DNA of 64,000 nt, taken from Orychophragmus violaceus. Its lineage: Eukaryota; Streptophyta; Magnoliopsida; Brassicales; Brassicaceae. The DNA lies in the NCBI GenBank assembly GCA_030180135.1, contig CM058231.1, forward strand, positions 33,421,034-33,485,033, read 5' to 3'. Each line of letters opens with the position of its first letter. The first letter of the stretch is position 1. The notes beneath the pieces were generated by a model that worked only from the letters and a program-made list of their open reading frames with translations, did not search any database and was not told the DNA's origin. This document shows positions 21,359 through 31,559 of this stretch, piece after piece. A program made the position numbers and the translations under genes.

Positions 21359-22453
21359 AAGCCGTATGAGTGTACATACGGTCTTATAACGCCATATTAC
21401 TCTCCTTCAACTTGTTTATTTCCTTGAATAACAAGTCTGGTTTTATAACGCTCCACTGCACCATCTGCTCTATATTTGGTTTTGAAAACCCATTGGCTTC
21501 CAATTTCAGTCTTGTCGGGGGAAAGTGTCGCGATATCCCAAGTGTGTTTATCTTCAAGTGGAATGACTTATTTTGTCATTGAATTGTTTTAAACGTCAAT
21601 TTTCATGGCTTATTTGAAGTGTTTTGGTTCTGAAGTTGAGACGATGGCTGCTAAATATGCCTTGTGCCCTGGAGAAAATTTATCATCGGTTATAGAAACT
21701 GACAAAGGATATAGTGACTTACTAGGAATATTTGACGAAGACGCTGAAATAGCTCCAAGAGGAACATGATGTGTACTACTTGTTGTGTTGCAGAGCATAT
21801 AGTATTGTAGAGCAATGGGCATTTTATTTTCACGATGCCCTATTTCGAGTTCTTCAGAAGTATTTTGTGCTGGTACAACCTTATTTTCAGACTCATCGGT
21901 TGTTGTCAGAGCCAGTGTTGAAGTCGAAACCGATGCCTCTGTTTCTGAAATAACAGCCAGTTATGTCGCACGTGATGGAGTAATGCAAGCCTGGACAATT
22001 TTGCTGCTCCTTCGTATGTCTGAAGAAACTTCCCAATCTTTGTCTGAGGGACCCGAGGATGGATCAGAGTGTGATGGTTTCTGACCGGATTTAGCGAAGA
22101 GGAAGTAGTCCTCTTGAAAGATAACATCCCTTAAAACTAGAAACTCATTTATTTCGATATCATAAACCCTCCATCCTTTCTTTCCAATGGGGTTCCCACA
22201 AAAATACATAAACGACTTCGTGGTCCGAACTTATCTTAGTCCTATCCAGCCGATGTGTGTAGCAAGCTGATCCGAAACTCTTAAATGATTATAATCGAGA
22301 ATGATCCCATGTAGAACTTCGTAGGGTGATCACCCTTGATGAAGAGCAGTCGGAGTTCTATTTATTAAGTGAGTGGCTTTCCAAATTGCTTATCCCAAAT
22401 TTGATAAGAAGAATAACTTGAAAAAGAATTTCTCTTGGAACATTCAGAATGTG
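21359..22453 (-). pseudogene. Copia pol linker between integrase and RT, heavily decayed
   Basis: No long frame on the minus strand, but the position between the RT start and the integrase core, and scattered short Copia-like pieces, make it the integrase C-terminus/RT N-terminus. Plus-strand frames here look fortuitous. Confidence 0.55.
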
Positions 22454-22699
22454 CTAGTGCTTTCTTTCGACTCTTCCATTTTGTTGTAGTGTTGCTACAA
22501 AAGAGGTTTGGTTAACAATCTTGAGACTTTTAAAATACGATTCCATCATCATAAACTTTGTGCCATTGTCGCTTCGAACCATTTTGACAAATTGTCTTTC
22601 GGTGTAGGAAAAGAACTTCTTCAGTGTATCCTGAACTTTAGACTTTTCGAGCATAAGAAACGTCCAGAAAGCTCTAGAAAATTCATCCACAATTTTCAA
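22454..22699 (-). pseudogene. Copia integrase core remnant
   Basis: The frame reads DEFSRAFWTFLM, VRSDNGTKF and LQQNGRVERKH, the conserved retroviral-type integrase core: an aromatic segment after the first Asp, the second catalytic Asp in SDNG, and the NG..ERKH motif (usual form PQQNGRVERKH) that contains the catalytic Glu. The frame is cut on the upstream side by the retrotransposon inserted at 22727. Confidence 0.85.
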
Positions 22700-22726
22700 G
22701 AAATAGACAGCACTACAAGAAGGTAC

Positions 22727-23453
22727 TGTTGGGAATGTCCTGAAATCGTTTTACTTGCTCTAAGTGAAAGTCGTACTGTCGAGATGAGACAATCATATGA
22801 CATTGGGTACTCATAATGCTTTGCTAGAAGCCACTTATGATCAATGAGTTGAGAACTCATTGCTAGTGTTATATGATCCTACAGGGTCACACACCTAAGC
22901 AAACTGGACGTTGAACATGAGGTTGATCATTAATGTAATGATCGGGTGAATGCATATTAGATATGCATTCAATATCGAGTTTCTGGAACAGTGTCGATCG
23001 ACATAATATGTATGTCGGTCGACACAGATCGACCGTGTCGATCGACACATAGAGTGTGTCGGTCGACACGACTCGCGGATTACCAAATTAAATCGGTTTA
23101 ATTGTTGGTTAATTCCGTTGTGGTTTAAGTCAACATATATAAAGATATATGGTCGACCAAAAACACTAATCTAACCTAATTCACAGCCACCAGACACTAG
23201 AGAGAAACCTCTTGAGAGATCTGATCTCTATAGGCACTAGCATCCCTCCTGTTCAGTTTGTGTGCGTGTGGATACCAGTAGAGGCGCAGCATTTGAGGCG
23301 CTCTAGATCTCGATTACTTGCAAATAACTTCCGCTGCTAATCACCAGGTAATCTCCAGATCTGCTAGATTCAATTACATGAACCCTAGATCCTAGGCTCG
23401 GAATTCAGACCAGGATTGCCTAATTGGATTAGGATCTGCTAGGAATTCCTTCA
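22727..23453 (+). repeat. 5' LTR of element 1
   Basis: 727 bp, TGTTGGGAATGTCC...TTCCTTCA. It holds four palindromic modules (22991-23069) and a TATA-like run ACATATATAAAGATATATGG near 23129-23150. The sequence CACCAG|GTAATC near 23347 would be a good splice donor. Confidence 0.95.
22991..23069. repeat. Paired palindromic modules in the 5' LTR of element 1
   Basis: Four 14-bp near-palindromes in series: GTGTCGATCGACAT, ATGTCGGTCGACAC, GTGTCGATCGACAC and GTGTCGGTCGACAC, each pair separated by 5-7 bp and followed by a CTCGCGG-type sequence. The same array is in the 3' LTR (29019-29097) and in both LTRs of element 2 (35611-35690, 41649-41728). Confidence 0.95.
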
Positions 23454-23454
23454 G

Positions 23455-23466
23455 TGGTATCAGAGC
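23455..23466 (+). other. Primer-binding site of element 1
   Basis: TGGTATCAGAGC, one base after the 5' LTR, is complementary to the 3' end of plant initiator methionine tRNA, the usual Copia primer. Confidence 0.9.
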
Positions 23467-23610
23467 TTTAGGGTTCCATTGAATCTGTAGCATGTTGATT
23501 AGATTAGTTGAATCTGGATCTCTGTATAGTTGATACAAGCATGCTGAAATTCGTTTTGATTAAAATCTAGTTTTAGGGTTTTAATTTGAAAACGATTAGG
23601 GTTTATCGCC

Positions 23611-23945
23611 CTGTGTCGATCGACACCAAACGGGTATCGGTCGACACAGAAGGATAACCCGAATAAAACTTTTCGCCTAGTGTCGATCGACACAAGAGTT
23701 GTGTCGGTCGACACAAACCTCGCGAGATTGATGAATCGGTTCAATTGGATTGGACCGGTTATTGCGCTTGGTTAAATGGTTTAATTGCGATTGGTTTGAT
23801 CAGGTTGGTATCGACCGATGCTAATGTAGCATCGATCGACACTGACCGGTATTCAAAACCGGATCAATTGGATTGATCGGTTATCGCGGATTGCTTTTGG
23901 TTATTCTGCATCGATCGACACTATAGTAGTGTCGGTCGACATAAG
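23611..23945. repeat. Four pairs of palindromic modules in the leader of element 1
   Basis: Pairs lie at about 23613-23647, 23680-23714, 23809-23842 and 23908-23943. Each has a TCGATCGAC core and a TCGGTCGAC or TCGACCGAT partner 7-10 bp away. All four pairs are conserved in place in element 2 (36234-36565) and, more diverged, in element 3 (45440-45800). Confidence 0.9.
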
Positions 23946-24131
23946 ATTCGATGATTGGGTTATGGAACCTGCAATCACAGAACCAAAGCAAGACAGAACA
24001 TTTAATTAGAAGAATTAAAACATAATAAAACTGAACGTTTTAAAGGTTCCGTTCCTCAACCAAATATCAAGTGATACTTGATGTCTTTCCAATCTTGTCA
24101 ACTGTCAAGACTCATTTAGTTGTGTGATAGA

Positions 24132-24204
24132 CTTGCAGTGCAAGATGTCCACGATTTCATGAGTAAGACAGGAAGTAATCGTGTTGATGGGCTTGCAGTA
24201 CAAG
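24132..24204 (+). repeat. Two CTTGCA-G-TGCAAG palindromes in the leader of element 1
   Basis: CTTGCAGTGCAAG at 24132-24144 and a one-base variant at 24192-24204, 60 nt apart, each inside a similar unit of about 60 bp ending in CATGA. The same pair at the same spacing is in elements 2 (36756, 36816) and 3 (46033, 46093). The position just before gag suits an RNA dimerisation or packaging signal; that role is inference. Confidence 0.85.
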
Positions 24205-24530
24205 GCGTCAACAATTACATGACTGAAGAGATTGGTTTACTTGACTGGGCCATCAAAATCGTTTTGGGCTCAGAGACATCAGGTGGATTGGACATAAGAT
24301 GTCGATCCACAACCAAGAGTTATATTGGATATAACTAGCAAGGTCGTTGCTTACCTAGATAGCTAAAGTTGAGTGATAGCCAGTGGCTCACTCAAGTTTA
24401 GTGAAGTATGGGTCTTGGATCATTATATTCATCTGAGGAAACATTGTTTGAATATAATGTGAGTTTTCTTAATTGTTAAGACTTCTCATTTCTTGAACAT
24501 CATAACTAAAACTTCCCTTGTTTTCCAGCT

Positions 24531-25409
24531 ATGTCTAACTCAAACCATCGTAACAATTTCTCCCTGCGATCCGTCCTTGAGAAGGATAAGTTAAATGGAT
24601 CCAACTTTCTTGAATGGTATCGGAACTTGAGAATTGTTCTCAAGCAGGAGAAGAAGGACTATGTCCTTGAGAAAGTTCTCCCTAAGAAGTACCGAGCCAA
24701 TGCCTGGCAGTCAGATAAGGATGCTTGGGATAAGCATTCTAATGATGCGGTGGATGTGAGTTGTCTCATGTTGGCTACCATGAACTCGGAATTGCAGAAG
24801 CAATATGAGTACGTGGAGTCGCCAAAAGAGATGATCACTGGCCTGAAAAGTATGTTTCAGGAGCAGGCACGAACTCAGAGATACCAGACGGTTAGGTCTC
24901 TGATTGAGTGCAAGCTACCAATGGGCGAACCAGTTAGTCCTCATGTCATTAAGATGATGGGTTATATTGATAACCTGGGGAAACTGGATTGTCCCATTAG
25001 CCAAGAGTTGGCTACTGACATCATTCTACAGTCGCTACCGTCAAGCTATGATCAATTTGTTATGAACTATAACATGAATAACTTGACGAAGACGTTGACT
25101 GAATTGTATGGGATGCTTAAGACTGCTGAACCTAACATCAAGAAGGACACCCCGGATGTCCTTATGGTACAAAAGGGTAAAAAGTTTAAGAAACTTGGTA
25201 AGAACAAAGGTGATGGCAAGACGAGCTCGATTGTGAATCCAAGCGAGTCTGGTCATATTCCTAAGGTTAAAACCAGTCCTTCTGAAGATGTTAAGTGCCG
25301 TTATTGTAACAGTTATGGGCATTTGAAAGGAAACTGCAATAAATTCTTGGAAGATTATGAGAAGCTGAAGAAGACGTACGAGACTTCTTCTTCAGGTATT
25401 ATGTTATAG
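24531..25409 (+). CDS. Gag polyprotein of element 1 (intact)
   Basis: 292 residues. Residues 15-35 (LEKDKLNGSNFLEWYRNLRI) match the start of the Copia gag_pre/UBN2-type domain, and the helical capsid-like part runs to about residue 200. A basic Lys-rich stretch follows. A CCHC zinc knuckle (C-x2-C-x4-H-x4-C, residues 256-269) would bind RNA, and a charged tail ends the protein. The stop comes from a one-base loss relative to element 3, where the same region stays open into the protease. Gag is thus separated from pol in elements 1 and 2. An AG acceptor sits 2 nt before the ATG. It should assemble virus-like particles in the cytoplasm and package element RNA. Confidence 0.9.
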   Translation: MSNSNHRNNFSLRSVLEKDKLNGSNFLEWYRNLRIVLKQEKKDYVLEKVLPKKYRANAWQSDKDAWDKHSNDAVDVSCLMLATMNSELQKQYEYVESPKEMITGLKSMFQEQARTQRYQTVRSLIECKLPMGEPVSPHVIKMMGYIDNLGKLDCPISQELATDIILQSLPSSYDQFVMNYNMNNLTKTLTELYGMLKTAEPNIKKDTPDVLMVQKGKKFKKLGKNKGDGKTSSIVNPSESGHIPKVKTSPSEDVKCRYCNSYGHLKGNCNKFLEDYEKLKKTYETSSSGIML

Positions 25410-25994
25410 AAGTAAATGTTACTTCTTATAATCCTACTTATTGGGTATTTGATACCAGCTGTGGTACTCATGTTTTGTGAAAATGTGCAGGGTCTGAGCA
25501 AAAGTAGGATTATAGAGAAAGGACAAGTGAACCTACGCGTAGGAATGGAGCAAGAGTTGCTGCATTAACCGTAGGAGTATTTCATTTGTTTTTCCCTTTA
25601 TGGCATGTTTTAGAACTTAAGAACTGCTACTATGTATCTGCTATGAGCAGAAAGATTATTTCTAATCCTTGATTGGATTATGAAAGGATATCAGTTTTCA
25701 AATTAAGAATAAGTGTTATTCATTTGTTTACAGTGATATATTTTATAGTAGCAATCCATTAGAGAATGGACTTTATGTTCTAAAATGTGCATAGCTATAA
25801 CATTAATACCAAGAGATTCAAATCAAAAGATACGAATCAAACTTCTCTCTAGCATTGTCGTTTTGAACCAAATAAATGAGAAACAGATTCAGAAGCTCCA
25901 TAGTGATGGACTTTTGGGCTCGTCTGATTATGAATCATAATGGGTAAAGTGAATCTTGTTCATTGGAAAACGACAGAGGCCCCTTTCGAAATGG

Positions 25995-26045
25995 TAGTGT
26001 CGATCGACACAAACGGTGTGTCGGTCGACATAAGTCGCAAACGGA
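25995..26045. repeat. Palindromic module pair inside integrase of element 1
   Basis: GTGTCGATCGACAC and GTGTCGGTCGACAT, 7 bp apart, followed by AAGTCGCAAAC. It sits where Copia elements have the short link between the pre-integrase zinc region and the integrase core. Present at the same place in element 2 (38579-38625) and element 3 (52474-52516). Confidence 0.9.
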
Positions 26046-26867
26046 TTAAAATGAAAGGGCCTGAGGCTTATTGGGCTTTATACATACGGATGTAAATGGC
26101 CCGATGAGCGCAAATGCTAGAGGAAATTTTCAGTACTTCATTAACTTTACTGATGTTTTCAGTAGGTACAGTTATATCTTATTAATAAGACATAAGTCAG
26201 AATCTTTTGAAAAGTTCAAAGAGGTCTAGAATGAAGTACATAATTAATTTGGAAAAAGTATTAAAGCTCTACGATGAGATCATGGAGGTGAATACTTAAG
26301 TCAAGAATGTAGTGATCATCTGAGAGATTGTGAAAGTGTTTCACAAGTCACTCCTCCTGAATCGGACTTTATTAGATATGGTTCGATCAATGATGAGTCA
26401 CTTAGATCTTCCAATATCCTTCTAAGAATACACTCTAAAATTGTCTGAGTTTACATTAAATAGTGTTCCATTAAAATCAGCTACAAAGATACCACATGAG
26501 ATGTGGAATGTAAATGTTTTTGATTTATCCATTATGGAGATTTGGAGTTGTGAGGCTTATATAAAACGTTTAATCTCTGATAAGCTCACACCCAAATCTG
26601 ATAAGTGCTACTTCATTGGTTGTCCTAACAAAACCCAAGGCATGTTACTTTTACAACCAGTTCGAGAACAAATGGTTTGTTGCTCGGAACTATGTTTTCT
26701 TGAGAAAGACTTTCTTTCCAAGAAGAACAGTGGGAGTAAAAGTACAACTCGAAGAAATTCGAAAAAACACAGGAGACTACTCAACCTGATGAGGAAGAGC
26801 AGCAGTTGGATCTACAAAGAGTTGTAGAACCTGCACCTGTGGTGCCTAAAGTTTATAAAGGACTTGG

Positions 26868-27065
26868 TGAATGTATATTCGATATACATTGAAAAGGCGA
26901 GTTTCTGTAGAAGTGTCGATCGACACAAAGGTTGTATCGATCGACACAGATCGCGAACCAAAATACTTTGGTTTATGATTTAATTAACTACGGTTTAAAT
27001 CTTGGTTAATTAGATCGTGGTAATAGTCTACATATGAGATATGTGCGTGACTTTTAACACAAGAC
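26868..27065 (+). repeat. LTR-like fragment inside pol of element 1
   Basis: About 200 bp between the integrase C-terminus and the RT start follow the LTR middle in order: GGTGAATG, ATATTCGATAT, CGAGTTTCTG, the module pair (26914-26950), TCGCG, GGTTAATTAG, and a TACATATGAGATATG-type TATA-like stretch. The LTR has the matching series from about 22949 to 23155. Element 2 (39440-39640) and element 3 (53338-53545) carry the same insert, so it is ancestral to this family. Confidence 0.75.
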
Positions 27066-27958
27066 TGAAGCTCGCAGATCCAAAAGGATCCGTCACGAAC
27101 CCGAGAAATGGGGATTTCTCGTAACCAATTGCCGTGATCTACTGATCATCGAAAGTGACGGGCCTGCAAATTTTGAAGAAGCAATGATGGGCCTTGACTC
27201 CAAAAGTGGTTGAAGGCCGCTGGATCCGGAATGGCGATGTCCGAAGCTGGATTGGTGGAAAAAGGTTTCAAGTAAATTCTTGGTATTAACTGTGAAGAAA
27301 CCTATTCCCAGACACCATGCTTATGTCCATTCGGATTCTCCTAGCAACCGCCTCTCATAATGGTTATGAGATCTGGCAGATGACATAATCTGAAGTTTTC
27401 ATTGATCCCAATGAATCTAGGAAGATATGCAAGCTTCATCGATCCATTTATGGATAGAAGCAAGCATCTCGGAGTTGAAATCTTCGTTTTGATAAAGTAA
27501 TCAAAATGTTTGATTTTATCAGAAATGAAGAGGAACCGAATGTTTACAAGATGACTAGTGGGAGCGCAGTTGCATTTCTAGTATTGTATGTTGATAACAT
27601 ACTACTCCTCGGAAATGAAGTTCCATTGTTTACAGTCTATTAATACTTGATTCAAAAGGTTGTTTTTCGACAAAATTATGGGAGAAACCATATACATTCT
27701 TGGAATAAGAATCTATAGAGATAGATTGGATAAGCTAAGTGGATTGTGTCAAGATACTTATGTGATAAGGCCTTGCAAAGATCCAGTATGCATGATTCCA
27801 AGAAGGGCTTTGTGCAAATGACTCTTGGTATTACTCTTAGCAAGACGCAGTGTCTTTCGACACACGCTGAGCAAGAGCGAATAAGGGTCAGACTACTGCT
27901 AAAGGCATTAGATGTCTTAAGATGTGATCTTAATTTTAGTGGGAGTCATTGTTATTGA

Positions 27959-28741
27959 TTTTAGTTATGATATGATGATTCGTATAAATATAATATGATT
28001 ATGTTATTGAAATCTGACATCTGTATTATTTAATAATGGTTATTAAATAATAGTCCAAAGTAATTTATGACATTTTTATAAGGTCATCAAGTATGTGACT
28101 TGATCATGAAACCCTATAGATAATAAATGACATAAATTATGGTAGTCCCTGGTCGAGGTTGTTAAAATGGGACATGAACAACCGCGTGAGACTAGTATGT
28201 GAGGTGACTGATGACTAAGTTTCATGGAGTCATTAATAAGAGTATTAAAGTCAATCACATAGGTATGTGTTAGAGAACACATGATCGGACATGACCCACT
28301 GATGAGAACTCTTCGGGATAGTTATATAAGTGTCATGAGAGTTTTCATTACGACTATAGAGTATAGTCCTTAGACCTGAGTTCATCATGTTTTCTTACAT
28401 GTGAATTGGTCCGCTTTGACTTTGTCAAACGTCAGCCGTAACTGGTGATCATAAAGACATTGATTGGGCGTACCATGAAGCGTGTGAAGGAATAGGGATG
28501 GAACAAGATGGGAATTGTCCCTCCTATATAACAGGAGATAAATATCTCAGGGCCCATCGAAGATTTGATACTGAGAAATGTGTGGCCACACTCAAACGAG
28601 GTGATTGTCAGTCGTTTGTCTTGTCAGTATAAATCGGAATTCGATGAACATGATTTTGGCTTAATAAGGATGACACGGATCTTGCCTTATGCCGGATCGA
28701 GATATAGTGACGAAGGGATTATAGGAATATATGATTCCAGT
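27959..28741 (+). other. Non-coding 3' region of element 1
   Basis: Nearly 0.8 kb between the last pol trace and the polypurine tract without open frames. It is conserved in elements 2 and 3, so it is part of the transposing unit. It has two inverted short segments (TATTTAATAATGGTTATTAAATA near 28024-28046) that can fold. Confidence 0.6.
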
Positions 28742-28754
28742 ACAAGTGGGAGAT
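28742..28754 (+). other. Polypurine tract of element 1
   Basis: ACAAGTGGGAGAT directly before the 3' LTR; plus-strand primer site. Identical in elements 2 and 3. Confidence 0.85.
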
Positions 28755-29481
28755 TGTTGGGAATGTCCTGAAATCGTTTTACTTGCTCTAAGTGAAAGTC
28801 GTACTGTCGAGATGAGACAATCATATGACATTGGGTACTTATAATGCTTTGCTAGAAGCCACTTATGATCAATGAGTTGAGAACTCATTGCTAGTGTTAT
28901 ATGATCCTACAGGGTCACACACCTAAGCAAACAGGACGTTGAACATGAGGTTGATCATTAATGTAATGATCGGGTGAATGCATATTAGATATGCATTCAA
29001 TATCGAGTTTCTGGAACAGTGTCGATCGACATAATATGTATGTCGGTCGACACAGATCGACCGTGTCGATCGACACATAGAGTGTGTCGGTCGACACGAC
29101 TCGCGGATTACCAAATTAAATCGGTTTAATTGTTGGTTAATTCCGTTGTGGTTTAAGTCAACATATATAAAGATATATGGTCGACCAAAAACACTAATCT
29201 AACCTAATTCACAGCCACCAGAAACTAGAGAGAAACCTCTTGAGAGATCTGATCTTTATAGGCACTAGCATCCCTCCTGTTCAGTTTTTGTGTGTGTGGA
29301 TACCAGTAGAGGCGCAGCATTTGAGGCGCTCTAGATCTCGATTACTTGCAAATAACTTCCGCTGCTAATCACCAGGTAATCTCCAGATCTGCTAGATTCA
29401 ATTACATGAACCCTAGATCCTAGGCTCGGAATTCAGACCAGGATTGCCTAATTGGATTAGGATCTGCTAGGAATTCCTCCA
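28755..29481 (+). repeat. 3' LTR of element 1
   Basis: 727 bp, same length as the 5' LTR, with about eight substitutions by eye; ends TTCCTCCA where the other copy has TTCCTTCA. Confidence 0.95.
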
Positions 29482-29486
29482 GGTAC

Positions 29487-31150
29487 GCCATATGGCTCCC
29501 ATACGTCAACACGAATGAGTGAAAAACATTCTTTTGTTTTATTAAAACTATCATAAAACACTACACGAGTTTTCTTAGCTCTAAAAAAAAGTGTTACATG
29601 GACTAGGGCTAGCTGTTTTAGATGAAGACAAAGGTAAGCTAGAAAATACTGAGAAATAAGGATTTCCTAAACGTTGATGCCATAAGGCTTGATCAGAAGT
29701 ACTCTTATCCTTGTGACTAAGCTTCTTAAGTAGTACACACCATCACATTCTTCACCGGTGCCAATCAGCGTCCTCGAAAAATGATCTTGCAAAAAAAAGT
29801 TATATCAGTAAACATTGTGAAACATCTTGTTTTTTTAGAAGTTTTGCAACCGAGATTAGAGTGAAATTTAGATCATGCACAAATAGGACATCAATTAGCG
29901 TCATCTTTACAGAAAGCGGGAACGAGCCTTTATAAATGCCACATAATGCCACAAAAAGGCGCAATGATCTCGACATCAATTAGTAGAGAAAATGTCCTTG
30001 TCATGTGATGGGAAGCTCATGTGTCGAGAATCATATCACCTAATTTATTCTTACCAGACAGCAAGTCAGTGTTCGGAGATCCTGACTTCTCTTGAATCAA
30101 TTGAGTAAACATCTTCATTTGTTCGGAGGTAAATTATGGGAATGACGAGTTGTTGGAGCTTGTAGCATGAGCTACGCTTGCTCTTGTACGCCCTCTTTGG
30201 TCTGATTTACGGCCTCTTCCTCGCGATCCACTACTTCCTCCACGGCCTTTGTTACGCTCAGTAACCCACTATGGAAAACAGATAATCTCCCAACAATCCT
30301 TCTGTAGATGACCTGTTTTACCACAATGTGAGCAGAACATACCATTTCGAATAATTGTTAAATAATTGTTTTGTCATTTGTTTCGTTTCTTTCAGCCGTA
30401 GTGTTGTTTGAGTTGTTTCCGCAGTTCCTTTTTGTCGCGGAGAGCAAGAAAACATTTTTCGTGACCTCAAATTGGGGCGAGCCTTTTTTTCTTCTCTGAA
30501 AACCTTGTTGTACACTTCTACGACTGATGGAAGAGGATCAGTTCCTATGATCGTTGCACATATTCCACCAAATCGGGATTTATTTAATCCTATTACAAAC
30601 TGATGAACAATCTCGGCTTCTCTTTCATTAGATATTGCAGCAGCTGCTCCATAGGACCAGCCGTGTATAAGCTGATACATATGAAATTCTTCCCATAGAG
30701 AAGAAATCTTCCCGAAATAATCCAACACGGATTGCCCTTCTATGTCTGCACGATCCAAGTTGAGCCTTAATTTGATGTATCCTTATTTTGTTTCCGACGG
30801 AGAAACGCTCTTTAAGATTATTCCAGAGCAGATATGCGTATGATGAAATATATGTAATCGTTGACTTAAATTTCGGCTCAATGGAAGATTGAATCCATCT
30901 GATGATCATCCAATTGACAGTAATCCAATTCTCCAAGTCGGGATTCTTTTTGGCCGGTTTCTTTAATAAGCCGTTGATGAATCCTGTTTTTCGTTTGGCT
31001 TGAAATGCATTAAGCATCTCCAGAGACCATTCATTTTAGTTTTCTCCATTCAAACGTACTGATGTGACTGCAGCTCTCGGGTTTTCAGAAGCATACACGT
31101 ATGGTGAGGTCGAGCTTTCTTCTTTCTTTGTGCAACCTCCGTTAGAGACA
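29487..31150 (-). pseudogene. Copia gag and upstream pol remnants, minus strand
   Basis: Frames 30318-30758 and 30628-31017 overlap in different phases and together give the Copia gag order (LENWITVNWMIIRWIQSS, then LWNNLKERFSVGN, then QSVLDYFGKISSLWEEF and VIGLNKSRFGG). This is the UBN2/gag domain with a frameshift near 30700. 29487-30300 holds the zinc-knuckle/protease and pre-integrase part, too broken to translate. It belongs to the same element as 18945-22721. Confidence 0.8.
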
Positions 31151-31212
31151 TGATTTAATTATGTTGACTCGATTTTTTTTTATCAAGTTTTTGTGTATAA
31201 GCTTTGTTACCA

Positions 31213-31415
31213 TGTAAAACTTTTGTTGATCAATGACTTGTGTTATTAATCTTTTGATAGTAAAGGTATATATATACAAGAACGATAAAACCAATCCTAT
31301 TAGGAATCTAGTTCCTAAACTCTATCAACATAGAACTTTAATCTTTATCTAAAACTTTTAAGCTTTATCCAAAATCTTCCAATATAGCAAAGATATTTAT
31401 CGCCAATAATTTACA
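31213..31415 (-). repeat. 5' LTR of the minus-strand Copia
   Basis: On the minus strand it begins TGTAAATTATTGGCG and ends GTTTTACA, followed by TGGTAACAAAGC, a primer-binding site close to the initiator-Met type. About 200 bp. It shares GATAAAACCAAT and GATATTTATCGCC with the 3' LTR copies at 6650-6988 and 18945-20109, and lacks the MITE found there. Confidence 0.7.
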
Positions 31416-31559
31416 AATTTAAAGCTTTAAACAAAATAATTTTGGTTAAATTTATTCTGAAATAATCATGTGTCGAATGGATACTTTTTACTTACAACAT
31501 TAGTGGTACCCACAATAGAATCAAAAGCGATTTGCTATTAAAAGTGGAATTACCTATCC

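Larger units (their letters stand above)
25410..27958 (+). pseudogene. Decayed pol of element 1
   Basis: Order is still Copia: a protease trace (YWVFDTSCGTHVL, 25440-25478, with DTS where functional elements have DTG or DSG), pre-integrase, integrase core trace (26076-26280), integrase C-terminal part (26441-26827), an LTR-like insert (26868-27065), then RT pieces (YVDNILLLGNEV near 27587-27622; the catalytic form is YVDD). It ends in a short frame (27746-27958). Stops and frameshifts are frequent, and most of RT and all of RNase H are missing. It cannot supply enzymes. Confidence 0.85.
22727..29481 (+). mobile_element. Plus-strand Copia-type non-autonomous retrotransposon, element 1
   Basis: The element is 6755 bp and flanked by the 5-bp target duplication GGTAC (22722-22726, 29482-29486). 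It has two 727-bp LTRs with TG...CA ends, an initiator-Met type primer-binding site, an intact gag, a decayed pol, a polypurine tract and an unusual 0.8 kb non-coding 3' region. The LTRs differ at only about eight positions by eye, so it is young. It is inserted in the integrase of the minus-strand Copia. Structure and length match elements 2 and 3, so the defective form itself is what spread. Confidence 0.95.
18945..31415 (-). mobile_element. Degenerate Copia element, minus strand, split by a younger element
   Basis: Read from right to left: 5' LTR (31213-31415), primer-binding site, gag remnants, integrase (interrupted at 22722-22726/29482-29486 by another retrotransposon), reverse transcriptase, RNase H and a damaged 3' LTR. 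The 3' end has the 834-bp tandem repeat. Many stops and frame changes run through all genes, so it is dead. Its 3' portion was copied by the segmental duplication. Confidence 0.85.

Noticed and set aside
22887..23086. Open frames of about 60 codons on the minus strand over the LTR palindromes (also at 28915, 35507 and 41545)
   Set aside because: They repeat Cys-Arg-Ser-Thr / Val-Asp-Arg-His because the palindromic DNA reads open in several frames on both strands. They are identical in every LTR and have no start context or domain.
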